A DNA stretch of 64,000 nucleotides. It comes from Altererythrobacter sp. (GTDB lineage Bacteria; Pseudomonadota; Alphaproteobacteria; Sphingomonadales; Sphingomonadaceae). Every line of letters starts with the position of its first letter. Position 1 is the stretch's first letter. The stretch covers positions 1-64,000 of the forward strand of contig JAFKFN010000009.1 in assembly GCA_017308255.1 (NCBI GenBank), in the 5' to 3' direction. Below the pieces are notes generated by a model that was given only the letters and a program-made list of their open reading frames with translations, was not told the DNA's origin and ran no database searches. This document shows positions 22,570 through 31,469 of this stretch, piece by piece. Position numbers and translations under genes: made by a program.

Positions 22570-23979
22570 TCAGATGTGGAGCGCGCGGCCGTAAGCGGCG
22601 AGGACGCTTTCGTGCATCATCTCGCTGAGCGTCGGATGCGGGAACACGGTGTTCATCAGCTCGACCTCGGTCGTCTCCAGCACCTTGCCGACGGTGTAGC
22701 CCTGGATCAGCTCGGTCACTTCGGCACCGATCATATGCGCGCCCAGCAGTTCGCCCGTCTTGGCATCGAACACGGTCTTGATGAAGCCTTCCGGCTCACC
22801 CAGCGCGATGGCCTTGCCATTGCCGATGAAGGGGAAGTTGCCGACCTTGACAGTGTAGCCGGCTTCCTTCGCCTTGGCTTCGGTCAGGCCGACGCTGGCG
22901 ATCTGCGGGTGGCAATAGGTGCAGCCAGGGATGGCACTGCGATCCAGCGGATGCGGGTGGACATCCTTGTTGCCCAGCTCCCTGGCGATGGCTTCGGCGG
23001 CGGTGACGCCTTCGTGGCTGGCCTTGTGGGCCAGCCATGGGCCGGGTACGCAGTCGCCGATGGCCCAGATTCCCTTGGTCTTCGTGCGGCCATAGGGATC
23101 GATCTGGATGAAGCCGCGGTCCATTTCCACCAGCTTGTCGATGCCGATGTTCTCGGTGTTGGGGACGATGCCGATGGCGACGATGACGTGGCTGTATTCG
23201 CCCGTCTCCACCTTGCCGTCCTTGCCCTTGATCTTTGCCGAGACGCCTTTGTCGGAGACCTTCAGCTCCTCCAGCGCGGCGCCGGTCCTGATCGCCATGC
23301 CCTGCTTCACCAGCGACTTCTCGAGGAAGGCGGAAACGTCCGCATCCTCCACCGGGACGATGCGGTCGAGCATTTCGACCACCGTCACTTCGGCGCCCAT
23401 GTCGTTGTAGAAGCTGGCGAATTCGATGCCGATGGCGCCGGAACCGATGACCAGCAGCTTGGTGGGCATCTCTGGCGGGGTCATGGCGTGGCGATAAGTC
23501 CACACGCGCTTGCCGTCGGCCGGGGCGAACGGCAGGTCCCTCGCCCGCGCACCACTGGCGACGATGATGTGCTTGGCGGTGAGCGTCTCGGTGCCCCTTT
23601 CGCCCTTCACTTCCAGCGTATTGGCGCTCTTGAACGTGCCAGTGCCCATGTGGACGGCGATCTTGTTCTTCTTCATCAGGTGCGTGACACCCTGATTGAG
23701 TTGCTTCGCCACGCCCCGGCTGCGCTTGACCACCATGTCAAGATCGGCCTCTATCCCCTTGGCAACGAGGCCATAATCCTGGGCGTGCTGCATGTAGTGA
23801 TAGATTTCGGCCGAACGCAGCAGGGCCTTGGTGGGGATGCAGCCCCAATTGAGGCAGATGCCGCCAAGCAGCTCACGCTCGACGATCGCGGTCTTCAGCC
23901 CGAGCTGGGCGGCGCGGATCGCCGCGACATAGCCGCCGGGGCCCGATCCGAGGACGATTACATCGTATTCAGCAGCCAT
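22570..23979 (-). CDS. lpdA: Dihydrolipoyl dehydrogenase (E3)
   Basis: 469 residues. FAD-binding VIVLGSGPGGYVAAIRAAQLG, redox-active disulfide GICLNWGCIPTKALL, NAD-binding VIGSGAIGIEFASFY and the C-terminal interface motif HPTLSE are all intact. It re-oxidises the lipoyl arm of the pyruvate and 2-oxoglutarate dehydrogenase complexes. ATG 23979 starts MAAEYDVIVLG. The start lies 22 bases inside the preceding membrane protein gene. The E2 gene lies just upstream, with a thioesterase and a membrane protein between, and the E1 genes are not in the window. Confidence 0.95.
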   Translation of the reverse strand: MAAEYDVIVLGSGPGGYVAAIRAAQLGLKTAIVERELLGGICLNWGCIPTKALLRSAEIYHYMQHAQDYGLVAKGIEADLDMVVKRSRGVAKQLNQGVTHLMKKNKIAVHMGTGTFKSANTLEVKGERGTETLTAKHIIVASGARARDLPFAPADGKRVWTYRHAMTPPEMPTKLLVIGSGAIGIEFASFYNDMGAEVTVVEMLDRIVPVEDADVSAFLEKSLVKQGMAIRTGAALEELKVSDKGVSAKIKGKDGKVETGEYSHVIVAIGIVPNTENIGIDKLVEMDRGFIQIDPYGRTKTKGIWAIGDCVPGPWLAHKASHEGVTAAEAIARELGNKDVHPHPLDRSAIPGCTYCHPQIASVGLTEAKAKEAGYTVKVGNFPFIGNGKAIALGEPEGFIKTVFDAKTGELLGAHMIGAEVTELIQGYTVGKVLETTEVELMNTVFPHPTLSEMMHESVLAAYGRALHI

Positions 23980-24290
23980 GAGAGCGCTCCGGAGAAAATG
24001 ATGAGAGGGACACCGGCCAGGAAGAGCGCCGCAACGGCCCAGCGAACCTGGCGGGAATGAGGTTTCAGGCTGATCGCAATCGCCACCAGCAAAGTCAGGA
24101 GCGGAGTGGCCAGCACAGCCAGTACGACAAGCGCGAGGCCGCTGGTCGGGCTGGCCAGCAGCACTTGCGCGAGCAGCGAAATCAATAGCGCCAGCACGAA
24201 CGCGGCGACGATCAGGATCGCCAGTCCGACGTTCGCCAACCGGAAACCGCGCACCTTTTGCCGCGAGCCGGACATCGCCGCTTCTTCCAT
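23958..24290 (-). CDS. Three-helix membrane protein of unknown function
   Basis: 110 residues from ATG 24290 (the TGATG overlap with the thioesterase stop). Three long hydrophobic stretches (about 20-45, 49-74 and 85-107) are joined by short loops, with a basic N terminus (SGSRQKVRGFR). Its 3' end overlaps lpdA by 22 bases, so expression is probably linked to both neighbours. No recognised domain. Confidence 0.72.
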   Translation of the reverse strand: MEEAAMSGSRQKVRGFRLANVGLAILIVAAFVLALLISLLAQVLLASPTSGLALVVLAVLATPLLTLLVAIAISLKPHSRQVRWAVAALFLAGVPLIIFSGALSWLLNTM

Positions 24291-24661
24291 CACACGTCCA
24301 CCGGGCGGGGAAGCCCGCTGTCATCGATGGCGACGAAGGTGAACTTGGCTTCGGTCACCCGGGTTTCGGTATCCTCGCTGCGATGGCGGCGGAAGGCTTC
24401 GACGGCGATGGTGATGCTGGTGCGCCCCACTTTCTCGATATGGGTATAGACCGAGACTTCGTCACCCACCTTGACCGGCGCGTGGAACACCATGGCGTCA
24501 ACCGCCACGGTGACCGCCCTGCCCTTGGCCCGGCGCGCGGCGGTGAGGCCGGCGCCGTTGTCCATCAGGCTGAGCAGCCAGCCGCCGAAGATATCGCCAT
24601 AGGCATTGGCATCCGCCGGCATGGCGACGACGCGGATGGCGGGATCGCGCGGGCCGCTCAT
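24290..24661 (-). CDS. Acyl-CoA thioesterase, YciA-like hotdog fold
   Basis: 123 residues. The conserved AMPADANAYGDIFGGWLLSLMD (Asn/Asp active-site region), VTVAVDAMVFHAPVKVGDEVSVY and THIEKVGRTSITIAVEAFRR identify a YciA-type hexameric acyl-CoA hydrolase. E. coli YciA acts on many short and long acyl-CoAs. It overlaps the membrane protein gene by one base. Confidence 0.9.
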   Translation of the reverse strand: MSGPRDPAIRVVAMPADANAYGDIFGGWLLSLMDNGAGLTAARRAKGRAVTVAVDAMVFHAPVKVGDEVSVYTHIEKVGRTSITIAVEAFRRHRSEDTETRVTEAKFTFVAIDDSGLPRPVDV

Positions 24662-24777
24662 GCCGCCTCCGCAAATGCACGAAAGGCGTTGACGCTCGAC
24701 GAAGGCCTAAGGCCGCGTGGCTTTCGGGCGTGCTCATCCGTAAATCGGCCGATTTTTCGCGCCGAGGCGTGGACTTC

Positions 24778-24811
24778 GGAAAAGGGAAAGCCACGCCGCA
24801 TCGTGGCTTTC
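24778..24811 (-). terminator. Intrinsic terminator downstream of pdhC
   Basis: On the minus strand GAAAGCCACG-ATGCGG-CGTGGCTTTC (24811-24786) forms a perfect 10-base stem with a 6-base loop, followed by CCCTTTTC. It lies about 100 bases after the pdhC stop and before the thioesterase start. A partial direct copy, GCGTGGCTTTC, is at 24714-24724. Confidence 0.6.
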
Positions 24812-24911
24812 GAAAGCGAGGCCGGCGAGCCGGGGCAAGAGGTGCGGCGGTTCGTCATCGAGAGGGCACTGGCACATCCGGGCCCGTGTAGGAAAGCGCC
24901 CGGCGGCGCCT

Positions 24912-26192
24912 TCAAGCCACCAGCCCCAGCGGCTTTTCGCACAGTTCCTTGAACACCTTCATCAGCTCCGCCCCATCCGTGCCGTTCATGGCGCGGTGAT
25001 CGAAGCTGCCGGTGGCGCTCATCACCGTAGCGATCTGGAGGGAATCGTCGATCACATAAGGCCGCTTCTCGCCCGCACCGACGGCCAGGATCATCGCCTG
25101 CGGCGGATTGATGACGGCATCGAACTGCTTGATGCCGTACATGCCCATGTTGGAAATGCTGGCGGTGCCGCCCTGGTATTCGTGCGGCTGCAACTTGCCG
25201 TCGCGGGCGCGCTCGGCCAGGTCCTTCATCTCCGTGGCGATGGCCGAGAGAGACTTCGTGCCGGCATCGACGATGATCGGCGTGATCAGGCCGCCGGGGA
25301 TCGCCACCGCGACGGAAATGTCGGCGCGGCTGAACTTGAGCAGCGTCTCGCCAGTGTACTGGACGTTGCAGCTCGGCACCTGGAGCAGCGCCCGCGCCAG
25401 CGCCTTGATCAGCATATCGTTGACCGAGAGCTTCACGCCGCGGCTTTCAAGCGCCGCATTGAGTTCCGCGCGGAGCTTGAGCAGCGCGTCGAGCCGCACG
25501 TCCACCGTGACGTAGAAGTGCGGGATCTGCTGCTTCGATTCGGTCAGCCGGCGCGCGATCGTCTTGCGCATGCCGCTGAGCTTTTCCTCCTCGTGCGGGA
25601 TGCCGAAATCCTGCGCCCCGGCGGCGGCCTGGGCCACGGCCGGCGCGGCGGCGGGTGCGGGCGCGCCGGGTTTCGCGGCTTCGACATCGGCCTTGACGAT
25701 ACGGCCATTGGGGCCGCTGCCCTTCACCGCGGCGAGATCGATGCCCTTTTCGGCGGCGATGCGCTTGGCGAGCGGCGAGGCGACGATGCGATCGCCGGAG
25801 GAGGCCGGTGCTTCGACAGGCTCAGCACGAGCGGGCGTGGGGGATGGGGCAGGTGCGGGTGCAGGAGCCGACGCGGCGGCCGGAGCGGGCGCAGCGGTAG
25901 GGGGCGGCGCGGCTTCGGCGGCGGCCGGCTTCACGCTCGCCACATCCTCTCCCTCTTCGGCCAGAGTGGCGATCACGGTGCCGACTTTCACGCCTTCGCT
26001 GCCTTCGGGCACGGCGATATCGACGATCGTGCCTTCGTCCACCGCTTCGAATTCCATCGTCGCCTTGTCGGTCTCGATCTCCGCCATGATGTCGCCGGAG
26101 GAGACCTTGTCCCCCACCTTCACCAGCCATTTGGCCAGCGTGCCCTCCTCCATGGTCGGGGACAGGGCGGGCATCTTGATGGCGATGGGCAT
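24912..26192 (-). CDS. pdhC: Pyruvate dehydrogenase E2, dihydrolipoamide acetyltransferase
   Basis: 426 residues: lipoyl domain (1-80, lipoyl Lys in ETDKATMEF), Ala/Pro-rich linker (about 88-128), peripheral subunit-binding domain ([17 protein letters not shown]), a second linker, and the catalytic domain ending with [16 protein letters not shown]. It moves the acetyl group from the lipoyl arm to CoA. The first linker encodes [11 protein letters not shown] from a sequence that looks like a dispersed genomic repeat (25807-25834). The gene ends at a terminator and is followed by the thioesterase-lpdA group. Confidence 0.94.
   Translation of the reverse strand: MPIAIKMPALSPTMEEGTLAKWLVKVGDKVSSGDIMAEIETDKATMEFEAVDEGTIVDIAVPEGSEGVKVGTVIATLAEEGEDVASVKPAAAEAAPPPTAAPAPAAASAPAPAPAPSPTPARAEPVEAPASSGDRIVASPLAKRIAAEKGIDLAAVKGSGPNGRIVKADVEAAKPGAPAPAAAPAVAQAAAGAQDFGIPHEEEKLSGMRKTIARRLTESKQQIPHFYVTVDVRLDALLKLRAELNAALESRGVKLSVNDMLIKALARALLQVPSCNVQYTGETLLKFSRADISVAVAIPGGLITPIIVDAGTKSLSAIATEMKDLAERARDGKLQPHEYQGGTASISNMGMYGIKQFDAVINPPQAMILAVGAGEKRPYVIDDSLQIATVMSATGSFDHRAMNGTDGAELMKVFKELCEKPLGLVA
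25807..25834. repeat. Dispersed-repeat arm inside the pdhC linker
   Basis: The minus-strand sequence CTCGTGCTGAGCCTGTCGAA, with flanking bases, matches the core of an intergenic repeat I know from many sphingomonad genomes. Here it is read in frame as ARAEPVEAP within the E2 linker. I see no second copy in this window, so the identification rests on recall. Confidence 0.5.
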
Positions 26193-26320
26193 GGCGGTTT
26201 CGGACTATCCCTGTGAGACGGAATTGTGCCGCCGTCTAAAGCCAATTTGCGTGAGCAGAGCAAGGTTCTTGCACCGCTGGCGTGTTCGGCGATACCTTTT
26301 GCGCCTTGGGGGGAAAGCTC

Positions 26321-26773
26321 ATGCGCGTTTATCTGGTGGTCATCGACGAGACGCAGGAGGCGCACAGCGCCTTGCGCTTCGCCGCGCGCCGGGCCGCCGA
26401 CACTCAGGGAACGGTGCACATCCTGGCGCTGGTTCCGAAGCAGGCGTTCAGCGCCTTCGGCGGCATCCAGGCGACGATAGAGGAAGAAGCGCGTGACCGC
26501 GCCGAAGTCCTCGCCAATAGCGCCGCCGGCGAGCTGGTGAGCGAAAGCGGGCTGATGCCGCAGATCTCCGTGCGCAAGGGCGAAGGCAAGACGGTCATCA
26601 AGGAATACCTCTCGGAACATCCCGAGGTAGCCGCGCTGGTCCTGGGCGCGGCGGCGGAAGGCGCGCCGGGGCCGCTGGTGAGCCACTTCTCGGCGCTCTC
26701 CGGGCAGCTTCCGTGCCCGCTGTTCATTGTGCCCGGGGTCCTGAGCGACGAGGAAATCGATCGGCTGAGCTGA
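26321..26773 (+). CDS. Universal stress protein family
   Basis: 150 residues with the Usp alpha/beta fold: RVYLVVIDETQEAHSALRFAARRAA at the start and VAALVLGAAAEGAPGPLVSHFSALSGQLPCPLFIVP at the end. The ATP-binding GxxGxxxxS pattern is weak (GAAAEGAPG...S), so nucleotide binding is uncertain. ATG 26321 is preceded by GGGGGGA. It is divergent from pdhC and convergent with rnr. Confidence 0.8.
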   Translation: MRVYLVVIDETQEAHSALRFAARRAADTQGTVHILALVPKQAFSAFGGIQATIEEEARDRAEVLANSAAGELVSESGLMPQISVRKGEGKTVIKEYLSEHPEVAALVLGAAAEGAPGPLVSHFSALSGQLPCPLFIVPGVLSDEEIDRLS

Positions 26774-26812
26774 GGGGGTGAAGAGGCGTTACGCAGCGCC
26801 TACCCCCCTCTT

Positions 26813-26893
26813 CGTCATTCCCGCGAAGGCGGGAATCCAGGGCAGGTGTTGCGCAACAGAGCCGACTGGGTCCCCGCTTTCGCGGGGATGACG
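26813..26893. repeat. Palindromic repeat between usp and rnr
   Basis: It starts CGTCATTCCCGCGAAGGCGG and ends TTTCGCGGGGATGACG. Each arm is itself a hairpin (CCCGC-GAAG-GCGGG and CCCCGC-TTTC-GCGGGG), with TTGCGCAA at the centre. It lies between two convergent genes and may terminate both. This is a widespread intergenic repeat type. Confidence 0.75.
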
Positions 26894-26927
26894 AGGGATG
26901 GCGCGCCGGGCGGATGATAGGGCCGCG

Positions 26928-29219
26928 TTATTTCCCCTTGCGGCGCCCCTGGTGGCGGATATTGGCGGGGCGGCCGCGCTTGCCTTGTGGATACTTCGGC
27001 CGGCCCTTCCTGGCTTCCGGACGCCGGCCGCGCGGTTCTATGGCCGAGCCGCCGGTATCGAGCGGCTCGAACTTGAGCGCGCCGGTTAGCGGGTTGGCTT
27101 CCGCCAGCTTCAGTTCCACCCGGTCGCCCACCGTATAGCGCGTGCCGGTATCCTCGCCGACCAGGGCCTGTGCGCCCTCCTCGTAACGGAAGTATTCGCG
27201 GCCCAGGGTTGAGATCGGCACCAGCCCGTCACCGCCGAGGCCGACGATCGTGGCGAAGAAGCCGAAACTCTGCACGCCGGTGATGCGCGTGGCGAAGGTT
27301 TCCCCCACGCGGCCTGAAAGCCAGGCGGCGACGTAGCGGTCGATCGTATCGCGTTCCGCCTCCATCGCGCGGCGTTCGGTCTGGCTGATCGCATCGGTGA
27401 CCTTGGCCAGATCGGCGCGATCTTCCGCCGAGAGGCCGCTGAGCGGCGGCAGCTTGCCCTTCGGCTTCGGCTGTTCGAGATGGAACGCATCTGCCAGCGC
27501 GCGGTGGACCAGCAGATCGGCATAGCGCCGGATCGGCGAGGTGAAGTGCGCATAGCTGCCGAGCGACAGGCCGAAGTGCCCCGCGTTCCGGGGGCCGTAA
27601 TAAGCCTGGGTCTGGCTGCGCAGCACGGCTTCCATGACCAGCGCCTTTTCCCCTTCGTCGGCGATGTCCTTGATCATGCGGTTGAACAGGCTGGGCGTGA
27701 TGACCTGGCCGAGCGCGAGCTTGCGACCGATGCTGTCGAAGTAATCGCGCAGGGCGACCAGCTTCTCACGCGTGGGTGGCTCGTGGATGCGATAGACCAC
27801 CGGCGAGGCCTTGCTTTCCAGCGCCTTGGCCGCGGCGACATTGGCGGCGATCATGAAATCTTCCACCACGCGGTGCGCATCGAGCCGCTCGCGCAAGGCG
27901 ATTTCGGTGATGCGGCCTTTCTCGTCGAGCATGACGCGGCGCTCGGGAAGCTCCAGCTCCAGCGGATCGCGCGCCTCGCGGGCCTTGAACAGCAGGCGCC
28001 ACGCGGCCCAGAGGTGCTGGAGGTTCTCCCCCCCCTCGCCCGAATCGATGCGGGCCTGCGCCTCCTCGTAAGCGATGTTTTCGGTGATGCGGACCAGCGC
28101 GCGGGTGAAGCGCCATTCCTTGACCCGGCCGTGCGAATCGATCCGCAAGTGGCAGGCCATCGCCGCGCGATCTTCATCCTGCTTGAGCGAGCAGACGCCG
28201 GCGCTGAGCACTTCGGGCAGCATGGGCACCACGCGATCGGGGAAATAGACCGAATTGCCGCGCTTGCGCGCCTCGCGGTCCAGCGCCCCGCCCCCCGAAC
28301 CATCACCAGGGCGGACGTAGAAGCTGACATCGGCGATGGCGACGACGGCGCGGAAGCCGCCCTGGTTGTCTTCGGCCCCATCGGGTTCGGCCCAGATGGC
28401 ATCGTCATGATCCCGCGCGTCGGCCGGGTCGATGGCGACAATGGGCAACTGGCGCAGATCCTCGCGATGCTCGTCGCTAAGCGGCAGTTTCGCGGCCAGT
28501 TCAGCCTCGGCCAGCGTTTCCTCGCGGAACAGGTACGGGATGCCGTACTTGTGGATCGCGATCATGCTGTAGGAGCGAGGGGCGAGCGGATCGCCCAGCA
28601 CCTCCACCACCTTGACCCCCGCGCGGGGCGATTTGCCGGCGGGTTCGGCCAGGACAAGCTGCCCCGGCTCCGCCCCGCCGAGATCGGCGATGGGAGAGGC
28701 ATTGCGCACGCGCTTGTCCACCGGCGCCAGCCACCCCTTGCCCGAACCGTCCAGCTCGACCACGCCGAGGAGGCTTTCGCCGCGCGAAGGGAGCTTCTTG
28801 ATGGGATGCGCCGTCCACCCGCCTCCGGTCTCCTCGGTGCGGGCGAGCACGCGGTCGCCTGTCTTGAGCGCCCCGCCCTTCCTGCTTTCGATCAGGCGCA
28901 GGCGCGGCGGCGGCGTGCCTTCGTCGGGCTGCCAGGTTTCGGGAATGGCGATCGCCTCCCCGTCTTCGACGTCCACCACCCGCAGCACGGTGACTTTCGG
29001 AACGCCGCCCATGCGATGGAAGGCGGTCTTCTTCCCGTCGATCAGGCCTTCTTCGGCCATGTCCTTGAGCAGGCGTTTCAGCGCGATTCGTTCCTGGCCC
29101 TTGAGGCCGAAGGCGCGCGCGATATCGCGCTTGCCGGCGGGCTTGTCGGACGACTGGATGAACTGGATGATCTGCTCACGCGAGGGCAGACCGGCATACT
29201 GGCGAGGGCGCGGCGGCAT
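26928..29219 (-). CDS. rnr: Ribonuclease R
   Basis: 763 residues: N-terminal helix-turn-helix and cold-shock domains, RNB catalytic domain with AIDPADARDHDDAIW (the DxxxxxDDA metal cluster) and SYAHFTSPIRRYADLLVHRAL, an S1 domain (FATRITGVQSFGFFATIVGLGGDGLVPISTLG), and a basic tail (KGRPKYPQGKRGRPANIRHQ). It degrades structured RNA 3' to 5' and supports trans-translation. The start at 29219 is divergent from the M3 peptidase gene. Confidence 0.95.
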   Translation of the reverse strand: MPPRPRQYAGLPSREQIIQFIQSSDKPAGKRDIARAFGLKGQERIALKRLLKDMAEEGLIDGKKTAFHRMGGVPKVTVLRVVDVEDGEAIAIPETWQPDEGTPPPRLRLIESRKGGALKTGDRVLARTEETGGGWTAHPIKKLPSRGESLLGVVELDGSGKGWLAPVDKRVRNASPIADLGGAEPGQLVLAEPAGKSPRAGVKVVEVLGDPLAPRSYSMIAIHKYGIPYLFREETLAEAELAAKLPLSDEHREDLRQLPIVAIDPADARDHDDAIWAEPDGAEDNQGGFRAVVAIADVSFYVRPGDGSGGGALDREARKRGNSVYFPDRVVPMLPEVLSAGVCSLKQDEDRAAMACHLRIDSHGRVKEWRFTRALVRITENIAYEEAQARIDSGEGGENLQHLWAAWRLLFKAREARDPLELELPERRVMLDEKGRITEIALRERLDAHRVVEDFMIAANVAAAKALESKASPVVYRIHEPPTREKLVALRDYFDSIGRKLALGQVITPSLFNRMIKDIADEGEKALVMEAVLRSQTQAYYGPRNAGHFGLSLGSYAHFTSPIRRYADLLVHRALADAFHLEQPKPKGKLPPLSGLSAEDRADLAKVTDAISQTERRAMEAERDTIDRYVAAWLSGRVGETFATRITGVQSFGFFATIVGLGGDGLVPISTLGREYFRYEEGAQALVGEDTGTRYTVGDRVELKLAEANPLTGALKFEPLDTGGSAIEPRGRRPEARKGRPKYPQGKRGRPANIRHQGRRKGK

Positions 29220-29354
29220 TGGCGAGCCTATGACGGGTTATCGGAACGCTCGCAAGGAACGCGCGGCACCGGCATTCGGCGCGCTACCGGGTGGGCAAAT
29301 GCGGTTGCAACGGATACAAGACGGCAGGATCCTTGTGACGGAAGATATTGCCCG

Positions 29355-31364
29355 ATGCGTAATGCAAGTGCCGCCGCGCTGCTCGCGGCGACCATCCTGT
29401 CCGGCACGCCCGTGAAGGCGGCCGACGCAATCGAGACCATGGGCCAGATCCTGGCCACTGCCCCGGACGCGGCGACGATCGACGCCAAGTGCGACAGCTA
29501 TGTCGCGGCGATCCGCGAGCTGAAGACCGCGCTGGAAAGCGAGACCGGGCCGGCGACGATCGACGGCACGCTGGCGCGCTATGATGCGATATCCGGGCTG
29601 ATCAACGGCGGGCTCGGCGAATTCACGCTCTACCAGGAAGTCATGGCCGATCAGCCGCGCCGCGATGCCGGCGCCCAATGCCAGGTCAGGCTTTCGACCC
29701 TGGCCAGCGAGCTCAGCCTGTCGCGGCCGATATATGACCGGCTGTCGATGATCGATGCCACGGGCGCCGACGCGGCGACCGCGCTGCTCCTCAAGCTTAC
29801 GGTCGAGAACTTCGAACGATCGGGCGTGGCGCTTGACGAAGCCAAGCGCAAACGGGTGCAGGAACTGAACGAGCAGCTCGCCAAGCTCGGCACCGAGTTC
29901 GAGGACAACATCGCCAACGGCCGCCAGGTCATCAAGGTGGATCCGGCGGAGCTGGCCGGCCTGCCCGAAGACTTCATCGCCGCGCACAAGCCGGGGCCGG
30001 ACGGCCTGATCGAGATTTCGACCGATATGCCGGATTACCAGCCGGTGATGACTTATGCCGAAAGCGATGCGCTGCGCCGCCGCCTGTCGGAAGTCTACAA
30101 TCGCCGCGCCTATCCCGAGAACGACGCGGTGCTGCGGCAGATGCTCACGCTGCGCCAGGAACTGGCCGAACTGCTCGGCCGGCCGAACTATGCGACGCTG
30201 ATCCTCGAAGACAAGATGGTCGATACGCCCGCGCGGGTGCAGCAGTTGTTGACCGATATGGCGGCGGCCGCGCGCCCGGCGGCGCTGCGCGATTACGAGA
30301 AGAACCTGACGGTGCTGCGCGAGTTGCAGCCGGGCGCGGAGAAGGTCGAGTACTGGCAGACCGCCTGGCTCGCGCCCAAGGTGCAGCAGCGCTTCTATGC
30401 CTACGATCCGCAGGAGGCGCGGCAGTATTTCGCCTATGACAATGTGCGCGACGGCATCCTCAAGCTGACAGAGGACCTGTTCGGCGTGGAGATCCGCCCG
30501 TGGGATACCCCGAAGTGGGACCCTGAGGTGGAAGCTTACGAGATGGTGGAAGGCGGCAAGGTCATCGGCCGGTTCTACTTCGATTCGCATCCCCGGCCCG
30601 GCAAGTACACCCATGCCAACATGGTCCCGCTGTACCCGGGCGTGCCCGGAGGCCCGCCGCCGGTCGCCGCCCTGGTGATGAACCTGCCCGACGGCGATCA
30701 TTCCACCGGGCTGATGGAACACAGCCAGGTCACCACGTTCCTCCATGAATTCGGGCATATGCTGCACGGCATGTTCGGCGGCACGCAGCGCTGGATGGGG
30801 CAATCGGGCGTGACGACCGAGTGGGATTTCGTCGAAGCGCCGAGCCAGATGCTGGAGAACTGGGTCTACGATTACGATACCCTGGCCCGCTTCGCGGTGA
30901 ACAAGGACGGGCAGACGATCCCGCGCGATCTGGTCGAGCGGATGAACAAGGCGCGCTATTTCAATCTCGGCATGGGCGACATGACCCAGCTTGGCTATGC
31001 GAACATCTCGCTGCAATTCCACCAGAACCCGGTGCCGGCCGATCTCGGCGCGGCGACCCGCAAGTGGCGGGATGAATATGCCATCGTGCCCGCGCCCGAC
31101 TGGGTGCAGTTCCAGGATGCCTTCACGCACCTCAACGGCTACTCGGCGATCTATTACACCTATCGCTGGTCACTGGTGATCGCCGACGATCTGTTCACCC
31201 GGTTCGAGAAGGAAGGCCTGCGCAATGCGCAAGTCGCCCTCGCCTATCGCCATGCCGTGCTCGATCCGGGCGGCACGAAGCCCGCCGCCGAGCTGGTGCG
31301 CGATTTCCTGGGACGCGATATCAGCCTGGATGCCTATCGAGCGGAGATGGCGAAGGATCAGTAG
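29355..31364 (+). CDS. M3 family metallopeptidase (thimet oligopeptidase/Dcp type), secreted
   Basis: 669 residues from ATG 29355. A short signal-like N terminus (AALLAATILSGTPVKAADA) suggests export. The zinc motif is HEFGHMLH in TTFLHEFGHMLHG, with the third ligand Glu in TEWDFVEAPSQMLENW. DYDTLARF and the closing DPGGTKPAAELVRDFLGRD complete the M3 fold. It cleaves short peptides. The frame is open for 1.9 kb upstream through the antisense of rnr, but that part is not protein-like. Divergent from rnr. Confidence 0.92.
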   Translation: MRNASAAALLAATILSGTPVKAADAIETMGQILATAPDAATIDAKCDSYVAAIRELKTALESETGPATIDGTLARYDAISGLINGGLGEFTLYQEVMADQPRRDAGAQCQVRLSTLASELSLSRPIYDRLSMIDATGADAATALLLKLTVENFERSGVALDEAKRKRVQELNEQLAKLGTEFEDNIANGRQVIKVDPAELAGLPEDFIAAHKPGPDGLIEISTDMPDYQPVMTYAESDALRRRLSEVYNRRAYPENDAVLRQMLTLRQELAELLGRPNYATLILEDKMVDTPARVQQLLTDMAAAARPAALRDYEKNLTVLRELQPGAEKVEYWQTAWLAPKVQQRFYAYDPQEARQYFAYDNVRDGILKLTEDLFGVEIRPWDTPKWDPEVEAYEMVEGGKVIGRFYFDSHPRPGKYTHANMVPLYPGVPGGPPPVAALVMNLPDGDHSTGLMEHSQVTTFLHEFGHMLHGMFGGTQRWMGQSGVTTEWDFVEAPSQMLENWVYDYDTLARFAVNKDGQTIPRDLVERMNKARYFNLGMGDMTQLGYANISLQFHQNPVPADLGAATRKWRDEYAIVPAPDWVQFQDAFTHLNGYSAIYYTYRWSLVIADDLFTRFEKEGLRNAQVALAYRHAVLDPGGTKPAAELVRDFLGRDISLDAYRAEMAKDQ

Positions 31365-31374
31365 GCGGTACTAT

Positions 31375-31459
31375 CGTCATTGCGAGGAGCGAAGCGACGA
31401 CGCAATCCAGGGCGGCAGAGAGAGACGCCCTGGATTGCTTCGCTACGCTCGCAATGACG
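31375..31459. repeat. Full palindromic repeat between the M3 peptidase gene and proS
   Basis: The left arm begins CGTCATTGCGAGGAGCGAAG (31375) and the right arm ends TTCGCTACGCTCGCAATGACG (31459), around a short GGCAGAGAGAGA spacer. The right arm recurs at bases 2-34 of the window. It separates two convergent genes and may act as a bidirectional terminator. Confidence 0.8.
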
Positions 31460-31469
31460 AACCTGCTGC

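Noticed and set aside
24658-24942. 94-codon frame in the pdhC-thioesterase spacer.
   Set aside because: It runs through the terminator hairpin, has Arg/Ser-rich composition and no motif.
27480-29354. Long plus-strand frame opposite rnr that joins the M3 peptidase.
   Set aside because: It is the antisense of rnr; the real peptidase begins at ATG 29355 with a signal-like sequence.
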